The position numbers and the translations under genes are program-made. Below are positions 44,011 to 52,879 of a stretch of DNA of 64,000 bases, in pieces. A model generated the notes under the pieces. It saw only the letters and a program-made list of their open reading frames with translations. It had not been told where the DNA came from and did no database searches. The first letter of the stretch is position 1; each line of letters begins with the position of its first letter. Source of the stretch: Bradyrhizobium sp. Ai1a-2 (lineage in GTDB: Bacteria > Pseudomonadota > Alphaproteobacteria > Rhizobiales > Xanthobacteraceae); the NCBI RefSeq assembly GCF_000426245.1, contig NZ_AUEZ01000042.1, positions 1-64,000 on the forward strand, in the 5' to 3' direction.

Positions 44011-44463
44011 ATGAACGACGAGATCGCGGGCATCACGCGCGCCAACGAGGGCATTCAAGGCATCACCTGGAACATCCTCGGCCAGACCTACGTGCCGAAG
44101 AGCCGCACCGAGCATTCGTTCTCATGGCACGCGACCTTTCCGCCCGGCACCTTCGTGCCGCCGCACATCCATCCTGACCAGGACGAATATCTCTACATTC
44201 TCGAAGGCAAGCTGGACTTCATGCTCGACGGCGCGGACGAATCCGCGACACCGGGCGATCTCGTGCGCCTGCCAATGGGCAAGCCGCACGGCATCTTCAA
44301 CAAGTCACAGCAGGCGGCGAAGACGCTGTTCTGGGTGTCGCCGACGCGCAGGCTCTACGATCTGTTCTGGGCGATCCACAACATGCGCGAACAGAATCCG
44401 GACGACGTGGTCCGGCTCGCCGCCGAGTACAACATCCACTTCCTGCCGCCGCCTCCGGCGTAG
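44011..44463 (+). CDS. Single-domain cupin protein
   Basis: The 150-residue beta-barrel protein has cupin motif 1, 'PPHIHPDQDEYLYILEG' (two His and a Glu), and motif 2, 'GDLVRLPMGKPHGIFN' (His), enough for a mononuclear metal site. Small cupins beside aromatic catabolic genes may be dioxygenases, isomerases or non-catalytic. The product cannot be fixed. It lies 16 bases after the binding-protein gene with AGGGAG before the ATG, so both are probably one transcript. Confidence 0.82.
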   Translation: MNDEIAGITRANEGIQGITWNILGQTYVPKSRTEHSFSWHATFPPGTFVPPHIHPDQDEYLYILEGKLDFMLDGADESATPGDLVRLPMGKPHGIFNKSQQAAKTLFWVSPTRRLYDLFWAIHNMREQNPDDVVRLAAEYNIHFLPPPPA

Positions 44464-44465
44464 CA

Positions 44466-44552
44466 CGTAGCCCGGATGGAGCGCAGCGTAATCCGGGGTT
44501 TATCGCCCAATTGACGGTGTCCCGGATTGCGCTGCGCTCCGCCCGGGCTACG
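44466..44552. repeat. Palindromic repeat, GTAGCCCGG family (copy 2)
   Basis: It begins CGTAGCCCGGATGGAGCGCA and ends CTCCGCCCGGGCTACG, with AATCCGGGG and TCCCGGATT pairing inside. It is clearly related to 14794-14885 and likewise fills a convergent gap, here between the cupin stop and the flavin oxidoreductase stop. A bidirectional terminator role is likely. Confidence 0.87.
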
Positions 44553-44562
44553 CAGCCGATAG

Positions 44563-45804
44563 TTACTGCCGCGCCACTACACGGGCGGCGAAGCCGGCCT
44601 TGGCGGCGTAGCCGCGCACGATCGCTTCGCGCGCCTCGTAGCTCAGGATAGTCTCGATATCGCTAAAACCCTGCGGCGCGATCTGCTCGACGGCATCGAT
44701 CACTCCCTCGGGCCCGCCGCGGCGGTTGGAGGCGACGATGTCGGCGGTCATCGGCAGGCGCTGGCGTTCATAGGCGACCAGCGCCTGACGCGGATGCTCG
44801 GAACGCGCCAGCGCATCCGCGAGGCACCGCGCATCGAGAATAGCCTGCGAGGCGCCGTTGGACCCAACCGGATACATCGGATGCGCGGCATCGCCGAGCA
44901 AGGTAACGCGCCCGCTCGTCCAATAGGGCAAGGGATCGCGGTCGCAGCACGGATATTCCCAGAATTCCGGCGTCGCGCCGACCAGCGCCGCGAAATCGAC
45001 CTGCGGGATCGAGAAGCCCGACACGTGCGGCATCACCTCTTCCCGCCGGCCGAGATTCGACCAGCCCTCGCGGCGCGGCGGCGGTGACGCGCCGTCGCCG
45101 ATCCGCACCATGACCGCCCAATTGGTGAGACGGCTGGCCGGGCTCGTGCCCTCCGCGATCGGATAGATCACGGCCTTGGCGTTCAGGCCGCCGGCGATGA
45201 TCATCGAGCGGCCGGTCAGGAACGCAGGCCAGTCGGCGGCGCCGCGCCACAGCATCAGGCCGTTCCAGCACGGCGGGCCCTCGTTCGGAAACAGTGTCTC
45301 GCGCACTTTCGAGTGGATGCCGTCGGCGCCGATCAGGATATCCGCGCGCGCGGTGTGCACATGCTGGCCTGCGCGATCGAAGAAATAGGCGGTGACGCCG
45401 CCTTCATCCTGCGTGAACGCGCCGAGCCGGCAGCCGGTGTGGATCGCCTCATCGCCAAGCCGCTCGATCACCGCCTGATGGATGACGCCCTGCAGGCGGC
45501 CGCGGTGAACGGAGAATTGCGGTACGTCGTGGCCAGCGTCCAGCCCGCGCTTCTCGTGCCAGACCTGCTGGCCATGGCGCGTCAGATAAAACAGCTCATG
45601 GGTACGGATCGCGACCTTGTCGAGCGCATCGAGCAGGCCGAGGCCTGCGAGTTCGCGGATCGCATGCGGCAGGGTGTTGATGCCGACGCCGAGCTCGCGG
45701 ATCGTCTCCGCCTGCTCGAACAATTCGCAAGAGATGCCGCGGGCCCGCAGCATCAGCGCCGTGGTGAGCCCGCCAATCCCGCCGCCGACGATAATCGCCT
45801 TCAT
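44563..45804 (-). CDS. FAD-dependent oxidoreductase (PhzS/salicylate hydroxylase-like)
   Basis: The 413-residue class A flavoprotein monooxygenase has the FAD motif 'KAIIVGGGIGGLTTALMLRA' at the start, 'LIGADGIHSKVRE' near residue 170 and 'VTLLGDAAHPMYPVGSNGASQAI' near 300 (key part GDAAHPMYPVGSNGASQA). It is the last gene of the leftward anthranilate operon, 123 bases after the RidA gene. A hydroxylation role on an aromatic intermediate or a side product is possible; the substrate is not evident. Confidence 0.87.
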   Translation of the reverse strand: MKAIIVGGGIGGLTTALMLRARGISCELFEQAETIRELGVGINTLPHAIRELAGLGLLDALDKVAIRTHELFYLTRHGQQVWHEKRGLDAGHDVPQFSVHRGRLQGVIHQAVIERLGDEAIHTGCRLGAFTQDEGGVTAYFFDRAGQHVHTARADILIGADGIHSKVRETLFPNEGPPCWNGLMLWRGAADWPAFLTGRSMIIAGGLNAKAVIYPIAEGTSPASRLTNWAVMVRIGDGASPPPRREGWSNLGRREEVMPHVSGFSIPQVDFAALVGATPEFWEYPCCDRDPLPYWTSGRVTLLGDAAHPMYPVGSNGASQAILDARCLADALARSEHPRQALVAYERQRLPMTADIVASNRRGGPEGVIDAVEQIAPQGFSDIETILSYEAREAIVRGYAAKAGFAARVVARQ

Positions 45805-45927
45805 CGCCCTACTCCACTCGAAACCCGGACGTTGCGAGACGTTGGCACGGCCTCAGAGCCGCTCGCAAGACGCTTTATGGTCTCAGCATCCACTCCGCCC
45901 ACGACTTAGGTTAACGCTCTCACCACC

Positions 45928-46323
45928 TCAATCCGGAACCACCGCGATGGCCTGGATCTCGACCTTGGCGCGGTCCTCGATCAGGCCGGAGACCTGCACG
46001 GCGGTCATCGCCGGGAAGCGGCGGCCCATGATGTCGCGGTAAACAGCGCCGATCTCTTTCAGCCGGGAGGAATATTCGCGGCGGTCGAGCAAGAACCAGG
46101 TCATCGACACGATATGCTCCGGCTTGGCGCCGCCGCTGGCGGCGACCGCGACGACGTTCCGCAGGGTCTGCCCGATCTGCTCCACGAGGTCGTCGGTCTC
46201 GAACACGCATTGCGCATTCCAGCCGATCTGGCCGGCGACAAAGATCATCTTGCCGCGCGCGGCAACGCCATTGGCATAGCCGACCGGCTGGGCCCAGCCT
46301 TCGGGCTGCAGGAGTTCAATCAT
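45928..46323 (-). CDS. RidA-family protein lacking the usual catalytic arginine
   Basis: The 131-residue cytosolic protein has the RidA fold ('[13 protein letters not shown]', '[19 protein letters not shown]', '[10 protein letters not shown]'). Where archetypal RidA has PARxxV, this one reads 'FPAMTAVQV', replacing the substrate-binding Arg with Met, as in some divergent Rid subfamilies. In this operon it may act on the imine or amine product formed from 2-aminobenzoyl-CoA. It starts 21 bases after the enoyl-CoA hydratase stop. Confidence 0.88.
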   Translation of the reverse strand: MIELLQPEGWAQPVGYANGVAARGKMIFVAGQIGWNAQCVFETDDLVEQIGQTLRNVVAVAASGGAKPEHIVSMTWFLLDRREYSSRLKEIGAVYRDIMGRRFPAMTAVQVSGLIEDRAKVEIQAIAVVPD

Positions 46324-46344
46324 GTGCGTGTTCCCGTCACGGGT

Positions 46345-47184
46345 TCAATTCCCCTCGAAGACCGGCTTCTTCTTGGCGGCGAACGCCTCGAAGGCGCGAC
46401 GGAAATCGCCTGTCGCCATGCAGACCGCCTGCGCCTGCGCTTCCGATTCCACCATCTCCTCGATGCCCATCGCCCATTCCTGGTTGAACATCGTCTTGGT
46501 CATGCCATGCGCGAACCACGGACCATCGGCGAGCGGGCGGGCGAGGTCATAAGCCGCGGCCGACAGCTCCGCTGCTGGCACCAGGCGGTTGTGAAAGCCC
46601 CAGGCAAACCCCTCCTCCGCGCTCATGGCCCGCCCGGTATAGAGCAGTTCCGCCGCACGGCCCTGCCCGATCACCCGCGGCAACAGTCCGCATGCGCCCA
46701 TGTCGGCGCCAGCGAGTCCCACGCGCGTGAACAGGAACGCGGTCTTGGCCTGCGGCGTCGCCAACCGCAGATCGGAGGCGAGCGCCAGCATCGCGCCGGC
46801 GCCGGCACAAATGCCGTCGATCGCGGCGACGATCTGCTGCGGGCATTTGCGCATCGCCTTCACGACATCGCCAGTCATGCGCGTGAACGCGATCAGGTCG
46901 GGCATCGCCATCCGCGTCAACGGCTCGATGATCTCGAACACGTCGCCGCCGGAGCAGAAATTGCCGCCCTCGCCGGTCAGCACGATGGCGCGGACATCGG
47001 AGGCGTAAGCGAGATCGCGGAAGAGATCGCGCAGTTCCTCGTAGGACTGGAACGTCAGCGGGTTCTTCTTGTCCGGCCGGTTCAGCGTGATGGTGGCGAC
47101 GCGGGCATCGTCATCGGTGGACCATTTGAAATGGCGCGCCGGGTAATTCTTGAACGGTCTCAGCTTTGCCTTCATCTCAGACAT
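46345..47184 (-). CDS. Enoyl-CoA hydratase/isomerase family protein
   Basis: The 279-residue crotonase-fold protein has the oxyanion-hole segments '[15 protein letters not shown]' near residue 72 and '[20 protein letters not shown]' near 118. The hydratase Glu positions around '[21 protein letters not shown]' show 'GADMGACG' where classical hydratases have E-x-G; this may alter the chemistry. It probably takes part in beta-oxidation-like steps or ring opening after 2-aminobenzoyl-CoA is hydroxylated and reduced. It follows the SDR gene by 37 bases. Confidence 0.88.
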   Translation of the reverse strand: MSEMKAKLRPFKNYPARHFKWSTDDDARVATITLNRPDKKNPLTFQSYEELRDLFRDLAYASDVRAIVLTGEGGNFCSGGDVFEIIEPLTRMAMPDLIAFTRMTGDVVKAMRKCPQQIVAAIDGICAGAGAMLALASDLRLATPQAKTAFLFTRVGLAGADMGACGLLPRVIGQGRAAELLYTGRAMSAEEGFAWGFHNRLVPAAELSAAAYDLARPLADGPWFAHGMTKTMFNQEWAMGIEEMVESEAQAQAVCMATGDFRRAFEAFAAKKKPVFEGN

Positions 47185-47221
47185 GATGTTGTTTCCTCGG
47201 GAGTTTCCTTGGGCGTTTCCT

Positions 47222-48004
47222 TTACCCCGTGAAGACCTCGCCGCCGGCGACCGCGATGGCCTGTCCGTTGATGGACGATGCGCTTGAGGAGGCGAGCCAA
47301 AGAATGGTGTCCGCGACTTCCTCAGGCGTCACCAGCCGCTGCATCGGATTGACTTTTGCGAGCGCCGCGCGCGCCTCCGCTTCGCTGCGGCCGGTCTTGG
47401 CGACGATGTTGGCAGCCGCCTCCGCCACCAACGGGGTATCCGTATAGCCAGGACAGACCGCATTCACGGTGACGCCGCGACGCGCATATTCGAGCGCGAG
47501 CGCGCGCGTCAGCCCGACGACGCCGTGCTTGGCGGCGACATAGGCCGAGACATAAGCGTAGCCGGTGAGGCCCGCCGTGGACGCGACATTGATGACGCGC
47601 CCGCGTCCGCGTTGCGCCATGCCGGGCAGCACCGCATGCGTCACCAGGAACGCGCTGGAGAGATTGCTCGCCAGCATGTCCGACCACAGCGCGGCATCCG
47701 TCTTCTCGAACGGCGCGCTCAGCGCCTTGCCTGCGTTGTTGATGAGAATGTCGATCGGGCCGACCTCGGCCTCAATCCGCTTGATGCCCTCAGTGACCGC
47801 GATTTCATCGGTCACGTCCATCGGCAGAACCGCGCCGGCACGCGCCCCAATGGACGTCGCGGTCTCGGCAAGCGCATCCGGCCTCCTGCCCGCGACACTC
47901 ACCCGCACGCCGGCTTCAGCCAGGGCGCGAGCAGTCGTGGCGCCGATGCCGGAGCCGCCGCCGGTAATCAGCGCATGCGCATCGGGCCAGAAACGCCGCG
48001 TCAT
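47222..48004 (-). CDS. Short-chain dehydrogenase/reductase (3-hydroxyacyl-CoA dehydrogenase-like)
   Basis: The 260-residue SDR has the cofactor motif '[22 protein letters not shown]' (key part TGGGSGIG), 'NNAGKAL' and the catalytic '[21 protein letters not shown]' (Ser, Tyr and Lys in YVAAKH). It is NAD(P)-linked and probably oxidises or reduces a hydroxyl of a CoA-bound alicyclic intermediate. The start overlaps the monooxygenase/reductase stop by four bases (ATGA). Confidence 0.9.
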   Translation of the reverse strand: MTRRFWPDAHALITGGGSGIGATTARALAEAGVRVSVAGRRPDALAETATSIGARAGAVLPMDVTDEIAVTEGIKRIEAEVGPIDILINNAGKALSAPFEKTDAALWSDMLASNLSSAFLVTHAVLPGMAQRGRGRVINVASTAGLTGYAYVSAYVAAKHGVVGLTRALALEYARRGVTVNAVCPGYTDTPLVAEAAANIVAKTGRSEAEARAALAKVNPMQRLVTPEEVADTILWLASSSASSINGQAIAVAGGEVFTG

Positions 48005-50316
48005 GCTTTCGCTCCCGCTGTCGCGCGTTCCAGATTGGCCTCATATTGCGGCTTGCCGGAGAGATATTGCTTCGGCCAGGCAATCGCCTTCACGCCTATC
48101 TTGGCGGCCTCGTGCAGCGTCCAGGCAGCATCCGCAAGATGCGGACGGGCGATGGCACAGAGATCGGCGCGGCCGGCGGCGATGATGGAATTGGCGTGAT
48201 CGGCCTCGGAAATCGCACCGACCGCGATGGTCGCAATCCCGACCTCGTTGCGGATCTTGTCGGCGAAGGGCGTCTGATAGAGCCGCCCATACACCGGATG
48301 GTCATCAGCCCAGACCTGGCCCGAAGAGCAATCGATCAGATCGGCGCCGGCGTCCTTGAACAGCTTCGCGAACTCAAGCGCATCATCGGGCGTGTTGCCG
48401 CCCTCGGCCCAGTCGTGACACGACAGGCGCACCGAGATCGGCTTGTCCTGCGGCCACACTGCACGAATCGCACGAAACACTTCCAGTGGATAGCGCGCGC
48501 GGTTCTCGATGCTGCCGCCATATTCGTCCGTCCGGCGGTTGGTGAGCGGCGACAGGAAGCTCGACAGCAGGTAACCGTGCGCGCAATGCAATTCGAGGAT
48601 ATCGAAACCGGCCTGCACGGCACGCCGGGCCGCCGCGACGAACTGTTCGCGCACCTCGTCCAATTCGGCGCGCGTCATCGGCTCCGGCGTCTGGCCATCG
48701 GGCAGATAGGGAACAGCGGAAGCCGACACCAGCGGCCAGTTTCCTTCTGCAAGCGGCTCATCCATTCCTTCCCACGGCACACGCGTGGAGCCCTTGCGCC
48801 CGGCATGGCCAAGCTGGATGCCGATCCTCGCCGCGCTATTGCCGTGGACGAAATCGACGATGCGCTTGTAGGCCTTCGCCTGCTCGTCGTTCCACAGGCC
48901 GCAGCAGCTCGGCGTGATCCGCGCTTCCGGTGACACGCAGGTCATCTCGGTGAAGATCAGTCCGGCGCCACCGAGCGCGCGGGCGCCGAAATGGACCAGG
49001 TGGAAGTCGTTCGGCACGCCCTCCACCGCCGAATACATCGCCATCGGCGAGCAGATGATGCGGTTGGGCAGCGACAAGCCACGGATGTGGAACGGCGTGA
49101 GCATCGGCGGCGCCACGCGATCATTGGCGTCCGGCAGCCCGGCGCGTTCAGCGAACCAGCGCTCATAACCTTCGAGCCATGCCTTGTCGCGAAGCCGCAA
49201 ATTTTCGTGGCTGATCCGCTGAGAGCGTGTGAGCAGCGAATACATGAACTGCTCAGGCTCCAGCGTATCGGCATAGCGCGCGCCGACCACCTCGAACCAC
49301 TCCATCGCATTGCGCGCAGCATTCTGGATCCGCGCCACATCGACGCGGCGAAGCTCCTCGTAAGCGGCGAGTACCGCGGGAATTTTGTCGGGCGTCGCGC
49401 CGAGTTGCTTGAACTGGTTGGTCAGTTCGATCGCATCCTCGAGCGCGAGCTTGGTCCCCGATCCGATCGCAAAATGCGCGGTATGCGCGGCATCGCCCAT
49501 CAGCACCACATGGCTGTTGCCATTGAACGCGGTCCACTTGCCGCAGATCAATCGCGGGAAGGAGAGCCACGCCGAACCGCGCAGATGGCGCGAGTTGGAC
49601 GCCAGCGAATGGCCCTCGAGAATCTCGGCGAAGATCTTTTCACAGAAGGCGATGGAGCCACCCTGGTCGAGCTTGTCGAGACCGTGCGCAAGGAACGCCT
49701 CTTCCGTGGTCTCGACAATGAAGGTCGCCGCGCCCTCTTCGAATTTGTAGATATGCGCCTGGAACCAGCCGTGCTCGGTCTTGCGAAAGTCGAAGGTGAA
49801 GGCATCAAAGCGCTTGTTGGTGCCGAGCCAGATATAGCGGTTCGGCCGCATCAGGATGTCGGGCTGGAAGGCGTCGGCATAGCGCATCCGGACTTTCGAG
49901 TTCACGCCGTCGGCGGCAACGATCAGATCGGCATCCGGAAATTCGAGATCAGATTCGACCTCGCGCTCAAAGACCAGTTCGACGCCGAGTTCTTCGGCGC
50001 GCGCCTGCAGAATGTTGAGCAGGCGCTTGCGGCCGATGCCGACAAAGCCGTGGCCGGTGGTGCGCATCCGGCGGCCCTTGATCAGGACCTCGATATCGTC
50101 CCAATGGTTGAAAGCCTCCTCGATCGTATCAGCCGTGACCGGATCCCATTTGCGCATGTTATCCATGGTCGCGTCGGAGAACACGACGCCGAAACCGAAG
50201 GTGTCGTAGGGACGGTTGCGCTCGACCACCGAAATCCGGTGCGCCGGATCGAGCATCTTCATCAGGATGCCGAAATAGAGCCCGGCCGGCCCGCCCCCAA
50301 TGCAGACGATGCGCAT
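48001..50316 (-). CDS. 2-aminobenzoyl-CoA monooxygenase/reductase (bifunctional)
   Basis: The 771-residue fusion has an N-terminal FAD aromatic hydroxylase ('[19 protein letters not shown]' at the start, '[13 protein letters not shown]' near 145, '[26 protein letters not shown]' near 275; key part [14 protein letters not shown]). A C-terminal old-yellow-enzyme NADH:flavin reductase (about 405-765; '[14 protein letters not shown]', '[14 protein letters not shown]', '[10 protein letters not shown]') follows. This architecture is that of 2-aminobenzoyl-CoA monooxygenase/reductase and of salicylyl-CoA 5-hydroxylase fusions. It hydroxylates and reduces the CoA-bound ring. With the CoA ligase it identifies the hybrid anthranilate pathway. 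First gene of its operon. Confidence 0.92.
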   Translation of the reverse strand: MRIVCIGGGPAGLYFGILMKMLDPAHRISVVERNRPYDTFGFGVVFSDATMDNMRKWDPVTADTIEEAFNHWDDIEVLIKGRRMRTTGHGFVGIGRKRLLNILQARAEELGVELVFEREVESDLEFPDADLIVAADGVNSKVRMRYADAFQPDILMRPNRYIWLGTNKRFDAFTFDFRKTEHGWFQAHIYKFEEGAATFIVETTEEAFLAHGLDKLDQGGSIAFCEKIFAEILEGHSLASNSRHLRGSAWLSFPRLICGKWTAFNGNSHVVLMGDAAHTAHFAIGSGTKLALEDAIELTNQFKQLGATPDKIPAVLAAYEELRRVDVARIQNAARNAMEWFEVVGARYADTLEPEQFMYSLLTRSQRISHENLRLRDKAWLEGYERWFAERAGLPDANDRVAPPMLTPFHIRGLSLPNRIICSPMAMYSAVEGVPNDFHLVHFGARALGGAGLIFTEMTCVSPEARITPSCCGLWNDEQAKAYKRIVDFVHGNSAARIGIQLGHAGRKGSTRVPWEGMDEPLAEGNWPLVSASAVPYLPDGQTPEPMTRAELDEVREQFVAAARRAVQAGFDILELHCAHGYLLSSFLSPLTNRRTDEYGGSIENRARYPLEVFRAIRAVWPQDKPISVRLSCHDWAEGGNTPDDALEFAKLFKDAGADLIDCSSGQVWADDHPVYGRLYQTPFADKIRNEVGIATIAVGAISEADHANSIIAAGRADLCAIARPHLADAAWTLHEAAKIGVKAIAWPKQYLSGKPQYEANLERATAGAKA

Positions 50317-50380
50317 GGCTGTCTCCTCACCTTCGGCTATCGGAGGATCTGAGCGTTCCCGGGGGCCGAAGTCGGGAGAT

Positions 50381-50403
50381 ATTTTATGCTTAAAATAATT
50401 TTG
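50381..50403 (-). promoter_or_regulatory. Shared MarR-type operator ahead of the monooxygenase/reductase
   Basis: ATTTTATGCTTAAAATAATT followed by TTG has perfect ATTTTA-TGCT-TAAAAT symmetry and matches the ligase site at 41177-41199 at 20 of 23 positions. It lies 65-87 bases upstream of the operon's first ATG. It is the best evidence that both operons answer to one regulator, probably the MarR protein at 42052-42546. The rest of the 328-base gap (50317-50644) holds the ugd terminator and no gene. Confidence 0.72.
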
Positions 50404-50548
50404 TCAAGCGATAGCGGCCCTTTCGGGCCCGGCAGAGGCGGTTATGCCGGCCGTTTGCCCTGGGAACAGGGATTTTCGCGTGACTTGGGTGTTGGAGACG
50501 AGAGCTCGAGGGGTAGCTTGAGCGGCTGGGCCGGCGGCCGAAAACGAA

Positions 50549-50579
50549 GCGCCGGCCTCCAAGGACTGGAGACCGGCGC
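50549..50579 (-). terminator. Rho-independent-type terminator after ugd
   Basis: Arms GCGCCGGCCTCC and GGAGACCGGCGC pair with one G-A position around loop AAGGACT. Read on the minus strand the stem is followed by TTCGTTTTC, a T-rich tail. It lies about 65 bases beyond the stop of the leftward UDP-glucose dehydrogenase gene, and probably also insulates the anthranilate operon promoter. Confidence 0.75.
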
Positions 50580-50644
50580 ACTACACTTTAATAATACATG
50601 GTGCCGGACGGTGCCGACGCCCGCCGATAGCGGAATGATAGCGG

Positions 50645-51964
50645 CTAATACGCCAGCGGCTTCGGCCGGCCGACGCCGCAATAGTGGAAACCGTTCCGCA
50701 TCACGTCCTCGGGCGAATAGATGTTGCGGAGATCGACGATCACGGGCGTCGCCATGATCGTCGCCATCTTCTTCAGGTCGAGCGCGCGGAACTGCTCCCA
50801 TTCCGTCACGATCACGATCGCATGGCTTCCCCTCGCGCAGTCATACGCATCACGGGAGAAGGTGACGTTCTCGAACACCTTCTTGGCCTGCTCCATCCCG
50901 ACCGGATCGAACGCGCGGATCGCCGCGCCCATGTCCTGCAGCGCCGTGATCAGCGGGATCGACGGCGCATCGCGCATGTCGTCGGTATTCGGCTTGAAGG
51001 TGACGCCGAGCACGGCGATGGTCTTGCCGCGGATGTTGCCGCCAAACGCATTCGCCACCTTGCGCGCCATTGCGCGCTTGCGCTGGTCGTTCACCGCCAC
51101 CACCGTTTCGACGATCCGCAGCGGGGCCTCGTTGTCCTGGCCGGTCTTGATCAGCGCCAGCGTGTCCTTCGGGAAGCAGGAGCCGCCGAAGCCGGGACCA
51201 GCGTGCAGGAATTTCGAGCCGATGCGGTTGTCGAGCCCGATGCCGCGCGCGACCTCCTGGACATTGGCCCCCACTTTCTCGGCAAGATCGGCGATCTCGT
51301 TGATGAAGGTGATCTTGGTCGCAAGGAACGAGTTGGCGGCATATTTCGTCAGCTCTGCCGTGCGGCGGCTGGTATAGAGGATCGGCGAGGTGTTGAGATG
51401 CAGCGGACGATAGACTTCCGCCATCACCTCTCTCGCAAATGCATCCTCGGTGCCGATGACGATGCGGTCGGGATGTTTGAAATCCTGGATCGCAGCCCCT
51501 TCCCGCAGGAATTCCGGGTTGGAGACCACGGCGAATTTCGCGTCCTTCTTCTCCTCGCGGATGATGCGCTCGACCTCGTCGCCGGTGCCGACCGGGACGG
51601 TCGACTTCGTCACCACGACCGCGGATTCCGGCAGGGCCGCAGCGATCTCGCGCGTCGCGGCATAGACATGCGAGAGATCGGCATGGCCGTCGCCGCGGCG
51701 AGACGGGGTGCCGACCGCGATGAAAATGACCTCGGAGCGGCTGACCGCCCCCTTCAAGTCGGTCACAAAGGCCAGGCGGCCCTGCGCGATGTTTCTCGCC
51801 ACCAGATCGGAAAGCCCGGGCTCGTGGATCGGTATCTCGCCCTTGTTCAGCGCTGCGATCTTCTTTTCATCCTTGTCGACGCAAACGACGTAGTGTCCGA
51901 AGTCGGCGAAACACGCCCCCGACACCAGTCCGACATAACCGGCGCCGACCATCGTGATATGCAT
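50645..51964 (-). CDS. ugd: UDP-glucose 6-dehydrogenase
   Basis: The 439-residue enzyme oxidises UDP-glucose to UDP-glucuronate for exopolysaccharide. It starts with the NAD motif 'MHITMVGAGYVGLVSGACFA' and carries the catalytic Cys in 'GPGFGGSCFPKDTLAL' near residue 260, with 'TVPVGTGDEVERI' and 'VTKSTVPVG' present. Length matches the family. It is the last gene (leftward) of the FkbM-ManC-sugar transferase side of the locus, followed by a terminator hairpin. Confidence 0.94.
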   Translation of the reverse strand: MHITMVGAGYVGLVSGACFADFGHYVVCVDKDEKKIAALNKGEIPIHEPGLSDLVARNIAQGRLAFVTDLKGAVSRSEVIFIAVGTPSRRGDGHADLSHVYAATREIAAALPESAVVVTKSTVPVGTGDEVERIIREEKKDAKFAVVSNPEFLREGAAIQDFKHPDRIVIGTEDAFAREVMAEVYRPLHLNTSPILYTSRRTAELTKYAANSFLATKITFINEIADLAEKVGANVQEVARGIGLDNRIGSKFLHAGPGFGGSCFPKDTLALIKTGQDNEAPLRIVETVVAVNDQRKRAMARKVANAFGGNIRGKTIAVLGVTFKPNTDDMRDAPSIPLITALQDMGAAIRAFDPVGMEQAKKVFENVTFSRDAYDCARGSHAIVIVTEWEQFRALDLKKMATIMATPVIVDLRNIYSPEDVMRNGFHYCGVGRPKPLAY

Positions 51965-52008
51965 GACTTATCCTGTCTAACAAACGATCGCAGCGGCCGC
52001 GCCGGTCA

Positions 52009-52806
52009 TCATTTGACCAGCATCGACTCGCCGTCGAGATGCTGCGGGAAGAAGAAGAAATTGTTGATATAGAACCGCCCATCCTTGCGGCCACCATCCG
52101 CCTCGAGCGCCGCCGCATCCTGCAGCTCCATGACATCGAATTGTTCGACGTCGACCACATCGTCTTCCTTCAAGAAGAAACCACGGTAGCACCGTTGCCG
52201 GAAGAAATCGAATACCGATTCCGTCGCGTCCGGCCGATGGCGGTCCTCTGCTTCAACCAGGAAGATCGGCTGGCAGCGTTCCAGGAGTTCGACGGCGCCG
52301 TTGAGGACGTTGAGCTCGTGCCCTTCCACGTCGATCTTCACGAAGGCGACCTCCTGATGCATCACCGAATCCAGCCGTGCCATAGGCACGTGCGCGGCGA
52401 CGATCGGATCGGCCGACGCCATTACTCGCCGCTCAAGCGAGGCAAGGCCATGGACGAGGCCCGTGTCGCCGCGCGGAATGAACAGCTCCGCGTCGCCTTC
52501 GTGGTCTGACAGCGCGATCTCATGCACGCTGACGTTCGAAGCAGACGTTCGACGCAGCAGGCGCGCCATGTCGTGCGAAGGCTCGAAAGCGTGGACCTCG
52601 CGGGAAAGCCGCGCCAGCTTTCGCGTATAGAGCCCGCAATTGGCGCCGACGTCGACCGTCACCGCATCATCCGGGATGATCTTGTCGAGATAGGAAAGCT
52701 CCCGCTCCGCCGATTTCGGGCGATGCATGAAGTGCCACTGCAGCCAGATCGAGGGGAATGCATCCTTCAAGAGATCCTTGGCCTGCTGCTTGGCACCCAT
52801 GTCCAT
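52009..52806 (-). CDS. FkbM-family SAM-dependent methyltransferase
   Basis: The 265-residue protein has the SAM-binding motif 'VTVDVGANCGLYTRKLARLS' near residue 50 and the FkbM signature 'FVKIDVEGHELNVLNGA' near 175. FkbM-type enzymes O-methylate sugars or other hydroxyls, so it may decorate the polysaccharide. The ATG at 52804-52806 (MDMGAKQQAK) is used because the longer frame overlaps the manC 3' end in antisense-like sequence. It lies between ugd and manC. Confidence 0.87.
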   Translation of the reverse strand: MDMGAKQQAKDLLKDAFPSIWLQWHFMHRPKSAERELSYLDKIIPDDAVTVDVGANCGLYTRKLARLSREVHAFEPSHDMARLLRRTSASNVSVHEIALSDHEGDAELFIPRGDTGLVHGLASLERRVMASADPIVAAHVPMARLDSVMHQEVAFVKIDVEGHELNVLNGAVELLERCQPIFLVEAEDRHRPDATESVFDFFRQRCYRGFFLKEDDVVDVEQFDVMELQDAAALEADGGRKDGRFYINNFFFFPQHLDGESMLVK

Positions 52807-52879
52807 TCCCTCCGTTATGTGTTGATGCGGATCGGATACGCCGAGACGCCGCCCGCCGGATTGGCATGCGGCCGCCGCG

